From positions 1 through 64,000 of the forward strand of contig CAJFNJ010000035.1 of the NCBI GenBank assembly GCA_904394705.1: 64,000 nt of DNA, written 5' to 3'. A model generated the notes under the pieces. It worked only from the letters and a program-made list of their open reading frames with translations. It ran no database searches and was not told where the DNA came from. The stretch comes from Avimicrobium caecorum (GTDB taxonomy: Bacteria; Bacillota; Clostridia; Oscillospirales; Ruminococcaceae). Below are positions 25,537 to 34,740 of this stretch, piece by piece (position 1 is the stretch's first letter; every line of letters starts with the position of its first letter). The translations under genes and the position numbers were made by a program.

Positions 25537-28183
25537 ACTGCTGCTCACCTCCTCGGTATTGATTCTGGCGGTGCTGGCACTGCGGCACTTCGGACGGGGA
25601 CGGCTGAGCCGCCGGCTCTGCTATGGGCTGTGGCTGGTGGTGCTGCTCCGCTTGCTGGTGCCGGTGTCGCTGCCCTCGCCCACCAGTGTGCTGAATCTCC
25701 CGGCGGCCCAGTCGGCAGAGCGGTTCCTGGCCCAGCGGGTGGAGGTCATCACCCCCGATGGCGCCGCCTCTTCCCGACCGGAAACCGCTGAACCCGCCGC
25801 GCCGGAGGAAACTGCCCCGGCGGCGGAGACCCTGCCGCGGCTTTCGCCCCTTGCCCTGATCTGGGCGGCGGGAGCGCTCGGCACCAGCGGATGGTTTCTC
25901 TGGGTGAATGCCCGGTTTGCCCGGCAGCTCCGGCGCGTCCGGCGGGAACTCCCGGTTCCCGAGAGTCCGCTGCCGGTGTGGGTGGCGGAGGGGATCGGTT
26001 CCCCCTGCCTGTTCGGACTGCTGCGTCCGGCGGTGTATCTCACCCCCGAGGCGGCGGCAGACCCGGTGCGCCGGCGGCATGTGCTCACCCATGAGCTCTG
26101 CCACTGGCGGCAGAAGGATCACATCTGGGCGGCAGCCCGGACCCTCTGCCTGGTTCTCTACTGGTTCGATCCGCTGGTGTGGCTGGCGGCAGCGGCCTCC
26201 CGGGAGGACTGTGAGCTGGCCTGTGATGAGCGCACGGTGCGGACACTGGGCGAAGAGGAAAACCTCGCCTATGGACAGACCCTGGTGGAACTGGTGCGCA
26301 CCCGACAGAATCCCGGGGAACTGGGCTCGCTGGCGACCACCATGTCGGTGGGACGCCGGGGCCTCAAGGAGCGGGTACGGCTCATCATTGCCGCCCCGGT
26401 GACAAGGAAGTCGGCACTGGCAGGGCTGGTGCTGATGCTGGGCATTCTGGTGAGCTGTACCTTTACCGGCGGCGTGAACCTCACCGGCACCGAAGCACTG
26501 GAAGCCCTCACCGACAGCATTCAGTATGAGGACAGCAAGGTGTCCTTCACCATTCCCGAGGGGTATGCACCGGCTTCCGACTGGGAGATCCGGGTGTATG
26601 GACGGGCTGCCATGGGCGACAGCTTCATGAGCGTCCATCTCTTTGAGGAGGAGAGCAGCGGTCATCTCTGGGAGGCGGGCAAGACCTATTCCATCGACCT
26701 TGCCGAAACCCAGTATGACGAGCTGTGGCTGGAGGCGACCCTCAAGGGCATCGACCAGGGGGCAGCCACCGATCTGCTGGAGGAAGCCGGCGGCGGTCCC
26801 ACCGTGACAGCGCTGCCCGAGGGATACAAGCTGGTATCGGCAGCCCTGCCCATGAACCAGGCGGAGTATGCCCCGGCGGTGCCGGAATTTGAGCTGCGGC
26901 TGGCGGTTCCCGAGAGCTGGGAGGTGAGCACAGCCGGCGCGGAGGACGGCCCCATCAACAACCTGGGCGCCGATCTGGTGTTCCGGGACGGGGAGACCCT
27001 CATGGGCGTGCTGGGCTGCAGCGGGTACGAAGTCTACGACGGCGAGATCGCCCCGGAGGACGAGTACAAGAGCGTTTATTCCAGCCTGCGGCTTTCGAGT
27101 TTTGAGATCTGGGACCCCTACACCCCCATCCAGACCCTGGACTATGGTGAGACCGGACGCATGGAGGTGCAGTACAAGGATACCGCCTGGGCGGAAGCCC
27201 ATCCGGAGGTATCCAATGCCGGGGTGCCCTCCCTTGAGACCACCGGCCTGGTGAGCTTCAACCGGGAGCTGGGCGTGTATATTACCCTGCGGTTCGAGCC
27301 GGGGGCGGACATTTCCGATGATACCCTCGATACCATCGCCCGCACGGTGCGTCTCTCCCCGGCAGACGCCGACGAAGCCCAGTGGGACTATGGCCCCACC
27401 GGCAAGCGGTATCCGGGCAGTTTCTCCGACCGGTACGACTTTTCGGACACCGTGATCCTGGACGCCGATGGCAGCAATGTCACCGGGATTCTGCTGGATC
27501 TCTGGTACTGTGCCAGCGCCGCCTATGATGTGGACGACATGGTTCTGTTCCCCTGGCAGGATACGACCACCTTTTCGGATGGCTCGGTATATTATGACCT
27601 CCCCGACTATGACCGGGTGATCCACAGCATCTTCACACCGGAGGCCATCGAAGCCTATGAGGCCAGCGATGTGGTGCGGATTCAGAAGACCGATGACGGC
27701 AGAGTCTGGCGGCTGGGCCCCTGGAAAACGGGCTATTCCTATGCCATGGCGCTGTCGGGGCTGCAGGCCGTGTCGGTGGAACCGGACCGCATGGTGATCC
27801 GGGCAGCCTATGAGACCATGGACGGCGGCATCGACCGGGACGAGGACCCCGCCTATGTACCCAGCTACCGCACCGTGGATTTCACCGTGGAAAAGACGGA
27901 CGGCATCTGGTATGTGGCGGAGTATACCTATCCTGAGGAGGCATTCCGGCTTGAGCAGGAGGCTGCCGTCGCGGCGGTGGAAGCAGCGCTGGAGCGCCTG
28001 CATCCGGGCGCGTCGGTGGATACCATCGCCTATGAGAGCGACAGCACAGACGGCGCCGGTCAGACCATTCGGTTCCGGGTGGATTACTCGGTGGGGACCA
28101 CCGGCTATCAGAATACCCTCTGGACAGCCACCTGTCCCGGTGAGGGCGAAGCCTGGCAGGCTGCCGAGACCCCGGCAGAGTGA
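25520..28183 (+). CDS. M56-family BlaR1-like sensor metalloprotease with a large extracytoplasmic region
   Basis: An 887-residue membrane protease. N-terminal helices (about 5-50 and 110-130) flank a Pro/Glu-rich loop. The gluzincin site is His191-Glu192-x-x-His195 in LTHELCHWRQ, with a downstream CELACDE helix supplying the glutamate ligand. A further helix near 295-315 precedes about 570 extracytoplasmic residues. This C-terminal region is not a penicillin-binding domain; it shows repeated beta-rich modules. It therefore senses something other than beta-lactams in the classical way. It overlaps the BlaI gene by 17 bases. Confidence 0.88.
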   Translation: MMNPSELLLTSSVLILAVLALRHFGRGRLSRRLCYGLWLVVLLRLLVPVSLPSPTSVLNLPAAQSAERFLAQRVEVITPDGAASSRPETAEPAAPEETAPAAETLPRLSPLALIWAAGALGTSGWFLWVNARFARQLRRVRRELPVPESPLPVWVAEGIGSPCLFGLLRPAVYLTPEAAADPVRRRHVLTHELCHWRQKDHIWAAARTLCLVLYWFDPLVWLAAAASREDCELACDERTVRTLGEEENLAYGQTLVELVRTRQNPGELGSLATTMSVGRRGLKERVRLIIAAPVTRKSALAGLVLMLGILVSCTFTGGVNLTGTEALEALTDSIQYEDSKVSFTIPEGYAPASDWEIRVYGRAAMGDSFMSVHLFEEESSGHLWEAGKTYSIDLAETQYDELWLEATLKGIDQGAATDLLEEAGGGPTVTALPEGYKLVSAALPMNQAEYAPAVPEFELRLAVPESWEVSTAGAEDGPINNLGADLVFRDGETLMGVLGCSGYEVYDGEIAPEDEYKSVYSSLRLSSFEIWDPYTPIQTLDYGETGRMEVQYKDTAWAEAHPEVSNAGVPSLETTGLVSFNRELGVYITLRFEPGADISDDTLDTIARTVRLSPADADEAQWDYGPTGKRYPGSFSDRYDFSDTVILDADGSNVTGILLDLWYCASAAYDVDDMVLFPWQDTTTFSDGSVYYDLPDYDRVIHSIFTPEAIEAYEASDVVRIQKTDDGRVWRLGPWKTGYSYAMALSGLQAVSVEPDRMVIRAAYETMDGGIDRDEDPAYVPSYRTVDFTVEKTDGIWYVAEYTYPEEAFRLEQEAAVAAVEAALERLHPGASVDTIAYESDSTDGAGQTIRFRVDYSVGTTGYQNTLWTATCPGEGEAWQAAETPAE

Positions 28184-28247
28184 TCCTCCCCTTTCATTCC
28201 CTATTGCCGGAGAGCGGTACGGACTGTTCCTCCGCCCGCTTTCCCAT

Positions 28248-28297
28248 AAAAACGCCCCGGAACTGCCACCCCCGGCAGCCCCGGGACGTTCTGTTTT
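28248..28297 (+). terminator. Probable terminator of the BlaI/M56 operon
   Basis: A long hairpin pairs AACGCCCCGG with CCGGGACGTT around an inner CTGCC/GGCAG stem, followed by CTGTTTT. Confidence 0.55.
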
Positions 28298-28317
28298 CCC
28301 CTTTCTCCCCGGGACGC

Positions 28318-28436
28318 TGTGGAAAACTCCCGGGCACAGATTCCGGCACGCCCCTGCCCCGGAAACCCCATGGCTGCGTGCCCGGGCCCCGGACCGCTCC
28401 GGCTTTTCCACATTTTCCACCGCCCTCTGTGGAAAA
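28318..28436. promoter_or_regulatory. Cluster of DnaA-box-like nonamers and a dyad
   Basis: TTTTCCACA or its complement occurs at 28318-28326 (minus), 28404-28412 (plus) and 28428-28436 (minus), with a near match TTTTCCACC at 28413. All three fit the loose DnaA consensus TTWTNCACA. The last two form a perfect dyad with a 15-base spacer just upstream of the lipoprotein gene. It could equally be an operator for another regulator. Confidence 0.4.
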
Positions 28437-28481
28437 CCCGGCGGTTTGATGCTACACTTATTATATAAAGGAGGGAGTACC

Positions 28482-29426
28482 ATGAAACCAAAACTTCTGC
28501 TTCTGACCCTGCTTCTCGCCCTGACCCTGGCGGCCTGTACCCCGGCCCGCTCGGAGCCCGAGAGCGGCAGCGAGGCCTCTGCCCCGTCCTCCCAGGCGGA
28601 GGAACAGCCCTCTGAGCCGTCTTCATCCGTGCAGGAGAGCAGCGCCGACCCCGCCGGGGAGGAGAGTTCCGCCCCGGAGAGCCAGCAGCCCCGGACCCTC
28701 CCGGACTGGGCCGATGAGGCATTTTACACGGCGGCAGAGGACTGGGCCGGCGGTACCCGCACAGCCGATTCCCTTGTGGAGCGCTATGGGGATCTGATTG
28801 TCAGTGACCGGTATTTCCGGCTTGCCAATGAAGATGGGAGCCTGAGCGGCTGGATCGAACTGGGACGGGACGAAGCAGTGCCCGAAACCGTGCCGGTGGA
28901 GGAACTCTATCAGAACTCCGCCCGGCTGGAACAGTTCCGGGCGAACTGCAAGGCAGGCAAACCGGATCAGCTGGTATGGCTGAGCCGGGGCGATCCGCTT
29001 TTCTATGGGCTGCAGATCTATACCTTTGACGGGGAAACCCTGTGGCGGGAGTTTCTCATGCCTGAGCGGAGCGACCTTCTCACCTCGGCGGATCTCAGCG
29101 AATCCGAGCTGGTGGAGGGGGACGGCTGGTGGCAGATCAATACAGTGGATGGCGTCCGGGGGATTCTTGTCCCGGAGGAGGCCCTGACCCGGTCGGTACT
29201 GAATCTGGAAGAAGTGCTCCGCCAGGCGGAGGAAGCCGGCTATACCGTTGTGCAGGAGCCGGCAGACCGCAGCGGCATTCCCTGCACCTATTATCAGCTC
29301 TGGAACAGTGAAAAGACCGGTATGTATTACAGCTTTTATGCGGCGGAGGACGGCAGCTGCTGGTTCTACGGCGACGAGGTCAACGGCAGCATCCGGCTGG
29401 CGGTAGAAGCCGCCTCCCCCGCCTGA
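28482..29426 (+). CDS. Predicted lipoprotein with Ser/Glu-rich stalk
   Basis: A 314-residue exported protein. The signal peptide ends LTLAAC, with Cys19 as the lipidation site. Residues about 25-70 are a Ser/Glu/Pro linker. The remaining domain has two cysteines (NCKAG and IPCTYY) and no motif that I recognise. AAAGGAGGGAG precedes the ATG. It follows the BlaI/M56 operon after a terminator, so co-regulation is possible but not shown. Confidence 0.8.
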   Translation: MKPKLLLLTLLLALTLAACTPARSEPESGSEASAPSSQAEEQPSEPSSSVQESSADPAGEESSAPESQQPRTLPDWADEAFYTAAEDWAGGTRTADSLVERYGDLIVSDRYFRLANEDGSLSGWIELGRDEAVPETVPVEELYQNSARLEQFRANCKAGKPDQLVWLSRGDPLFYGLQIYTFDGETLWREFLMPERSDLLTSADLSESELVEGDGWWQINTVDGVRGILVPEEALTRSVLNLEEVLRQAEEAGYTVVQEPADRSGIPCTYYQLWNSEKTGMYYSFYAAEDGSCWFYGDEVNGSIRLAVEAASPA

Positions 29427-29443
29427 TCCCCTTTCTCAGCACA

Positions 29444-29477
29444 AAAAACGGACGCTCCGTATGGAGCGTCCGTTTTT
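29444..29477. terminator. Bidirectional terminator
   Basis: ACGGACGCTCC/GGAGCGTCCGT flanked by A and T runs. It serves the lipoprotein gene (plus) and the APC permease gene (minus). Confidence 0.9.
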
Positions 29478-29527
29478 CGCGTATGCCGTGCATTCACACG
29501 GGGGTTTCTGAATCTGGAAAGATGCCC

Positions 29528-30874
29528 TTACTTTACATACTGAACATCGAGGTCGTTGGGGATCTCGATCTTATCCAGCTTGCCGGAGTTCGCCCAGGCG
29601 ATGGAGGCGGCAAACAGGATAACGAAGCCGATCTTGGCAGCGGTGGGCAGCTCGATGATGAGCGATGCCGAGAAGATCGCGGACAGGATTATGCTGCCGT
29701 AGCCCAGGATCTTGACTGTACCTTCGGAAACCTTCATCTCAGAGCGGGCAAAGGCTTCGGGATACTTCTTGGGCAGGTTCAGGAATGCGTAGGAGAACAT
29801 CAGCTTGGAGAGCAGGGAGATCGCGGTGCCCATCTTGGAGATGAGGGAGATATCCATGCCGGCCAGCAGCGGGATCAGACCAATGAAGAAGAAGGCGATG
29901 AGGATCTTATAGGGAACGCCGCGCTTGGAAACAGTACCCCAGGAGCGAGGCAGCATACCGTCATCGCAGGCAATCAGAATGGGCTTGGGCGACCAGGACA
30001 GGGTAACATTCAGAGTCTTGGCAGTAGCGCCGGCGCCGGCAGCCAGGGTGAAGTAGGTAAAGGCCCAGCCGGGCATTACATCAGCGGCAACCAGCGAGAG
30101 GTTCTGATTGGAAACCACTTCCAGAGGCAGAACGCCCGATGCAACCATTGCCACCAGGGCATACATGATGCCGACTGTTACAGTGGAGATAATGATAACC
30201 TTGGGCATATTCTTCTGGGGATCGATGATCTCACTTCCCATATTGCCGATAACCTGAGCGCCGCCGGTGGCAAAGGAGAGCAGTGCGATGGCGGAGAGCA
30301 GGTTGCCGGGGCCATGGGCCATCAGGTTGGAAGGATCGAATACATAGGCAATATCCGTCCTGGGAAGACCATAGAACAGGAAGAGTGCCATACCCAGGAG
30401 CAGCAGGGCAGTGATACCGGTGGTAACGAAAGCGGACTGCTTGGTGCCGAGCAGGTTGATGGCAAAGGCAGCAACCAGCAGGCAGATGGCGATGATCTGC
30501 TCACTGATGCCGGTGAGGAAGGCCACCAGATAGGAGGCACAGCTCAGGGCATACAGGGCGATGGTGAGCTTGGATACCACATAAGTAGCCAGATAGACAA
30601 AGCCCCACTTCTTGCCGCGCAGACGGCTGATATAGCGGTACTCACCGCCGGAGACGGGTACAGTGGCACCCAGGATGGCAGTGGGGAAGTTCTGGAAGGT
30701 GGTGCAGACAGCGGAGATGATATATGCCAGTACAACGCCGGTACCGGTCATACCGATGGCGATACCGGTCTGGGTCATAATACCTGCGCCGATGATCTGA
30801 CCATAGGCGATACCCATCAGAGGCCAGAACCCGATGTTGCGAATCAGCTTGGATTCCTGTCTTTCAGTTGACAT
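29528..30874 (-). CDS. APC-superfamily amino acid permease
   Basis: A 448-residue membrane transporter with 12 predicted helices. The first helix contains the APC signature GQIIGAGIMTQTG, and helix 6 contains LLSFATGGAQVIGNMGSE. The ATG at 30874 is preferred because AAGGAGGAAT precedes it; the frame extends upstream without a ribosome site. It is divergent from the riboswitch-controlled ATPase. The 5' leader carries the palindrome TTTACA-AG-TGTAAA. Substrate cannot be read from sequence. Confidence 0.9.
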   Translation of the reverse strand: MSTERQESKLIRNIGFWPLMGIAYGQIIGAGIMTQTGIAIGMTGTGVVLAYIISAVCTTFQNFPTAILGATVPVSGGEYRYISRLRGKKWGFVYLATYVVSKLTIALYALSCASYLVAFLTGISEQIIAICLLVAAFAINLLGTKQSAFVTTGITALLLLGMALFLFYGLPRTDIAYVFDPSNLMAHGPGNLLSAIALLSFATGGAQVIGNMGSEIIDPQKNMPKVIIISTVTVGIMYALVAMVASGVLPLEVVSNQNLSLVAADVMPGWAFTYFTLAAGAGATAKTLNVTLSWSPKPILIACDDGMLPRSWGTVSKRGVPYKILIAFFFIGLIPLLAGMDISLISKMGTAISLLSKLMFSYAFLNLPKKYPEAFARSEMKVSEGTVKILGYGSIILSAIFSASLIIELPTAAKIGFVILFAASIAWANSGKLDKIEIPNDLDVQYVK

Positions 30875-31012
30875 AAGGGATTCCTCCTTACAGGTTGAAA
30901 TGGGCGGAAGCGGCGGGCTTCCATTGGAACAGTAGAAAAAAGGACGATCGTCGTTCCCCGATCGGACCAGACCGGGGTGTTTCCAGTACAAAAATAACAA
31001 ATTCACAGCCTG

Positions 31013-31026
31013 TTTACAAGTGTAAA
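31013..31026. promoter_or_regulatory. Palindrome upstream of the APC permease
   Basis: TTTACA-AG-TGTAAA is a perfect inverted repeat in AT-rich sequence, overlapping a weak minus-strand promoter (TTGTAA, 17 bases, TATTTT). Candidate operator only. Confidence 0.4.
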
Positions 31027-31224
31027 TAGGTAAAATCGTGAATATCCATGAGCATTCTATGAACGATTTGGATAAAAAATGAACGCAGCTGCCCAAAAAC
31101 AATACACCTGTTGCAGGGCAATCCTGCATAAATGGGGATTGTGTATAGAAACTTCCGGTACAGCTTGGACAGTATGTCGTAAAGATGAACCGGTGAATTT
31201 TTGGTAAATCTGCGGTAATTAGTA

Positions 31225-31254
31225 TTGACTAATTTACAGTTAATGGGTTACACT
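31225..31254 (+). promoter_or_regulatory. Promoter of the Mn riboswitch transcript
   Basis: TTGACT (31225-31230) and TACACT (31249-31254), spacer 18. Transcription would begin near 31261, exactly at the start of the aptamer. Confidence 0.7.
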
Positions 31255-31261
31255 GATACCG

Positions 31262-31412
31262 ATACGAAAAGGGAGTAGTTAAAAGCTGCACTGCCAACAT
31301 CACGCCGGGAAACATGAGCCGGCTGGCAGCGCACGCCGATCGTTTCCGAAGGCAACAAGACTTTTCGAAATTCTGCCATTCTGCGCGGATTTCGGGAGGT
31401 CTTTTTCTTTTT
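31262..31412 (+). ncRNA. yybP-ykoY (Mn2+) riboswitch with intrinsic terminator
   Basis: Conserved aptamer elements are present in order: AAAGGGAGTAG (from 31268), ACATGAGCC (31312-31320) and GGCAACAAGACTTTT (31351-31365). The expression platform is clear. 31359-31373 pairs over 15 bp with 31387-31401, with a few G-U pairs, and is followed by TTTTTCTTTTT. The terminator's 5' arm overlaps the aptamer's last conserved block, so Mn2+ binding should prevent termination and switch on the downstream ATPase. The family identification is from memory of the consensus. Confidence 0.85.
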
Positions 31413-31469
31413 CCCCCGGAAGACCTTACCGCCCGGGAATGTGCCTGCTGAAAAAGGAGAGAAACAACA

Positions 31470-34085
31470 ATGGATATGAATCGTCCGGATTACAATTTGT
31501 CCCAGAATGAGGTGCTGGAACGCTATTCGACCTTCCGTACCGGCCTGTCGCCGGAGGAAGCCCGGAACCGTCTGGAACGCTACGGTGAGAACAAACTCGC
31601 CGAGGGACGCAAAAAAACCGCGCTGGAAGTGTTTATCGACCAGTTCAAGGATCTCATCGTCTGGATTCTGATCGCGGCAGCGGTGATCTCCATCCTGTCC
31701 GGTCAGGGGGAGAGCTCGCTGGTTATCTTTGCCGTGCTGATCCTCAACGCCGTACTGGGTACCGTGCAGTACCTCAAAGCGGAAAAATCCCTGGAATCCC
31801 TCAAGGCCATGAGTTCCCCGTCCGCCACCCTGCTCCGGGGCGGCATCAAGGTGCAGGTGCCCTCGCCGGAAGTTGTGCCCGGTGATATTCTGCTCCTGGA
31901 AGCCGGCGACCTCATCACCGCCGATGCCCGTATCCTGGAGAGCTGGTCGGTGAAGATCAACGAGAGTTCCCTCACCGGCGAGAGCGAAGCGGTGGAAAAG
32001 ACCGCCGATGTGATCCCCGAGGAGAATGTGGCGCTGGGTGACCGGAAGAACATGGTCTTTTCGGGATCGCTGGTGACCTATGGGCGTGCCACGGCGGTGG
32101 TAACTGCCACCGGCATGCAGACCGAGCTGGGACATATCGCCTCGCTGCTGGACAATACCCGTCAGCGCAAGACCCCGCTCCAGGAGAACCTCAACAAGTT
32201 CAGCGAGAAGCTGGCCATCGCCATCATCGCCATCTGCGGCGTGGTGTTCCTGCTCTCCTATTTCCGCAGCGGCATGGGACTGCTGGACTCGCTGATGTTT
32301 GCTGTGGCGCTGGCTGTGGCTGCCATTCCTGAGGCACTCAGCTCCATCGTCACCATCGTGCTCGCCATCGGCACCCAGAAGATGGCAAGGCAGAACGCCA
32401 TCATCAAGGAGCTCAAGGCGGTGGAAAGCCTGGGCGCCGTATCGGTGATCTGCTCGGACAAGACCGGTACCCTGACCCAGAACCGCATGACAGTGGAAAA
32501 GATCTATGCCGACGGCAAGCTGTGCGACGGCTGTGATCTGGAGCTGGCAAATGATGCCCAGCGTCTGCTGCTCAAGACCGCCCTGCTGGCGAGCGATGCC
32601 ACCCATGACGCCGAGACCGGCACCTCCATCGGTGACCCCACCGAAGTGGCGCTGGTGCTGCTGGGCGAAAACTTCGGCGTGGAGGAGAGCGCCTACCGCA
32701 GCCAGCATCAGCGGCTGGGCGAGCTGGCCTTTGATTCCGACCGCAAACTGATGACCACCCTGCAGGAGATCGAAGGGGTGCCCACCCTGATGACCAAGGG
32801 CGCCATCGATGTGCTGCTGGAGCGTTCCGACCGTCTGATGACCTCGGAGGGGGTACGGGAGCTTACCGAAGCCGACCGGGAAGAGATCATGCGGGTGAAC
32901 AACAGCCTTTCGGAAGAGGGCCTGCGTGTGCTGGCCTTTGGCTACCGGGAGCTGGACTGTGTACGGGAACTGTCGCTGGACGATGAACAGGGCTATGTAT
33001 TCATCGGCCTGATCTCGATGATCGACCCGCCCCGTCCCGAATCGGTGGCAGCTGTCGCTGATGCCAAGCGTGCCGGCATCCGGACGGTGATGATCACCGG
33101 TGACCATAAGGTCACTGCCACTGCCATTGCCAAGCGTATCGGCATCTTCGGCGAAGGCGACCTGGCTGTATCCGGCCCCGAGCTGGAGCAGATGACCGAT
33201 GAGGAACTGGACCGCAAGCTGACCCATATCTCGGTGTATGCCCGTGTATCGCCGGAGCATAAGATCCGCATTGTCACTGCCTGGCAGCGCCGTGGACAGA
33301 TTGTCGCCATGACCGGTGACGGTGTCAACGATGCCCCGGCGCTCAAGAAGGCGGACATCGGTGTTGCCATGGGCATCACCGGCACCGAGGTGAGCAAGGA
33401 CGCCGCCGCCATGATCCTGGCAGACGACAACTTTGCCACCATTGTGAACGCTGTCACCAACGGACGAGGTGTCTATGAGAACATCAAGAATGTCATCGGC
33501 TTCCTGCTGTCCGGCAATATGGCAGGTATCTTCTGTGTGCTGTATGCCTCGCTGATGGCACTGCCGGCTCCCTTTGCCGCTGTGCACCTGCTCTTTATCA
33601 ACCTGCTCACCGACTCGCTGCCGGCGATTGCCATCGGCATGGAGCCCGCCAGCAGTGATCTGCTCAACCGCAAGCCCCGTGATCCCAAGGAACCGCTGCT
33701 CAGCGGCGATCTGGTCAAGCGCATCGGCCTGCAGGGTCTGCTCATCGCCGTCCCGGTTATGACTGCCTTCTATCTGGGCTACCGGACCGGCACCGCCGAA
33801 GCCATGACTATGGCCTTTGCCACCCTGACCCTGGCCCGTCTGTTCCACGGCTTCAACTGCCGGGAGGACCGGAGCATCCTGCGCATGGGCCTCTCGGGCA
33901 ACCCCGCTTCGCTGGCTGCCTTCGGCATGGGCGTGCTGCTGCTCCTGGCTGTGCTGCTGATCCCCGCTCTGCATGGCCTGTTCCTGGTGGCAGATCTCAC
34001 CCTGGCTCAGCTGGGCATGATCCTCGGCCTGGCTGTGCTGCCCACCCTGTGCATCCAGATCACACGGATCGCCCGGGGCAAGTAA
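31470..34085 (+). CDS. P2-type cation ATPase, probable Mn2+ exporter
   Basis: An 871-residue P-type ATPase of the calcium-pump type. The N-terminal cation ATPase domain (about 10-75), TGES at 169-172, PEAL at 287-290 in helix 4, Asp330 in SDKTGTLT (phosphorylated) and GDGVNDAPALKKADIGVAMG are visible. Ten membrane helices are expected. Sequence alone would suggest Ca2+, but control by a yybP-ykoY riboswitch, as for Lactococcus YoaB, favours Mn2+ efflux. The start has AAAAAGGAGAG. Confidence 0.9.
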   Translation: MDMNRPDYNLSQNEVLERYSTFRTGLSPEEARNRLERYGENKLAEGRKKTALEVFIDQFKDLIVWILIAAAVISILSGQGESSLVIFAVLILNAVLGTVQYLKAEKSLESLKAMSSPSATLLRGGIKVQVPSPEVVPGDILLLEAGDLITADARILESWSVKINESSLTGESEAVEKTADVIPEENVALGDRKNMVFSGSLVTYGRATAVVTATGMQTELGHIASLLDNTRQRKTPLQENLNKFSEKLAIAIIAICGVVFLLSYFRSGMGLLDSLMFAVALAVAAIPEALSSIVTIVLAIGTQKMARQNAIIKELKAVESLGAVSVICSDKTGTLTQNRMTVEKIYADGKLCDGCDLELANDAQRLLLKTALLASDATHDAETGTSIGDPTEVALVLLGENFGVEESAYRSQHQRLGELAFDSDRKLMTTLQEIEGVPTLMTKGAIDVLLERSDRLMTSEGVRELTEADREEIMRVNNSLSEEGLRVLAFGYRELDCVRELSLDDEQGYVFIGLISMIDPPRPESVAAVADAKRAGIRTVMITGDHKVTATAIAKRIGIFGEGDLAVSGPELEQMTDEELDRKLTHISVYARVSPEHKIRIVTAWQRRGQIVAMTGDGVNDAPALKKADIGVAMGITGTEVSKDAAAMILADDNFATIVNAVTNGRGVYENIKNVIGFLLSGNMAGIFCVLYASLMALPAPFAAVHLLFINLLTDSLPAIAIGMEPASSDLLNRKPRDPKEPLLSGDLVKRIGLQGLLIAVPVMTAFYLGYRTGTAEAMTMAFATLTLARLFHGFNCREDRSILRMGLSGNPASLAAFGMGVLLLLAVLLIPALHGLFLVADLTLAQLGMILGLAVLPTLCIQITRIARGK

Positions 34086-34390
34086 CACCCATATCCCGCA
34101 TCCAGACAGCCTCCGGCCCCCGCCGGGGGCCGTTTTTGCGCCCGGGCATGCCCTCTGCCCCGGCGGGTGCCCAGTGTGATGCTTCCCGGTACCAGACACC
34201 CCCATTGCCTGCCGTTCCCCCATGGGCGCAGTCTGCGCACAGTCCCCGGCCCTCGCCGGGGGCTGTTTTTGAGCCCTCGTCCGGGCAGCTTTTGCCCGGC
34301 AGTCCCGCTTGACCGCCGCAGAGCGTCTCTATGGGCGGAAATTGTTCCCGCACCGGGGACAGACTGCCCCGCAGGCGGTCTTTTTTCCGG
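34086..34390 (+). terminator. Terminator of the ATPase gene plus two further GC hairpins
   Basis: Three hairpins follow each other. The first is CGGCCCCC/GGGGGCCG with T5 (34112-34137), which ends the ATPase transcript. The second is AGTCCCCGG/CCGGGGGCT with T5 (34239-34270). The third is GACCGCC/GGCGGTC with T6 (34310-34387). The first two have related flanks. No coding frame stands out in this stretch. Confidence 0.7.
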
Positions 34391-34598
34391 GGCGGCGGCA
34401 TAGGCTGGTGACAGGGCGTTTCATCACTTTAACGAGCTGATTCTGTATGCCCGGAAACCCTGCATTCTAAGGACAGAACCGCAGGTTTTTGCTCATATTT
34501 GCCGGGAAAATTACGGGTAATTATATTCCTCGGAATAAATCATAGTAGTTTTCTCGACTTTTTTCGGAAAAGGGCTTCCAAAATGGCTTTGGCAGTGC

Positions 34599-34740
34599 TA
34601 TAATCATAAATTGTGTGAAAGTCCTGTCAGGACTTGAAGTTCCGCGGCCCGGCAGCCCCCAAAATCTGTATGCGCCCCGCCTTCTACCGGCTGCGGAACT
34701 CAGGAAGGCGTGGCAAGGTGTATTAAGGAGGAAGAATTCT
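34599..34740 (+). promoter_or_regulatory. Promoter and structured leader of the DUF401 gene
   Basis: The extended -10 TGCTATAAT ends at 34604. The leader of about 130 bases contains a perfect hairpin AAGTCCTG/CAGGACTT (34619-34636). It also has an 8-bp stem AGTTCCGC/GCGGAACT enclosing some 60 bases. I cannot match it to a known riboswitch class. 34391-34590 shows nothing recognisable. Confidence 0.55.

Noticed and set aside
31248..31320. T-box or SAM riboswitch before the P-type ATPase
   Set aside because: No T-box sequence or SAM-type core is present; the conserved blocks fit yybP-ykoY.
31248..34223. A 991-codon minus-strand frame over the P-type ATPase
   Set aside because: The plus frame has all P-type ATPase motifs and a ribosome site. 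The minus frame is its shadow.
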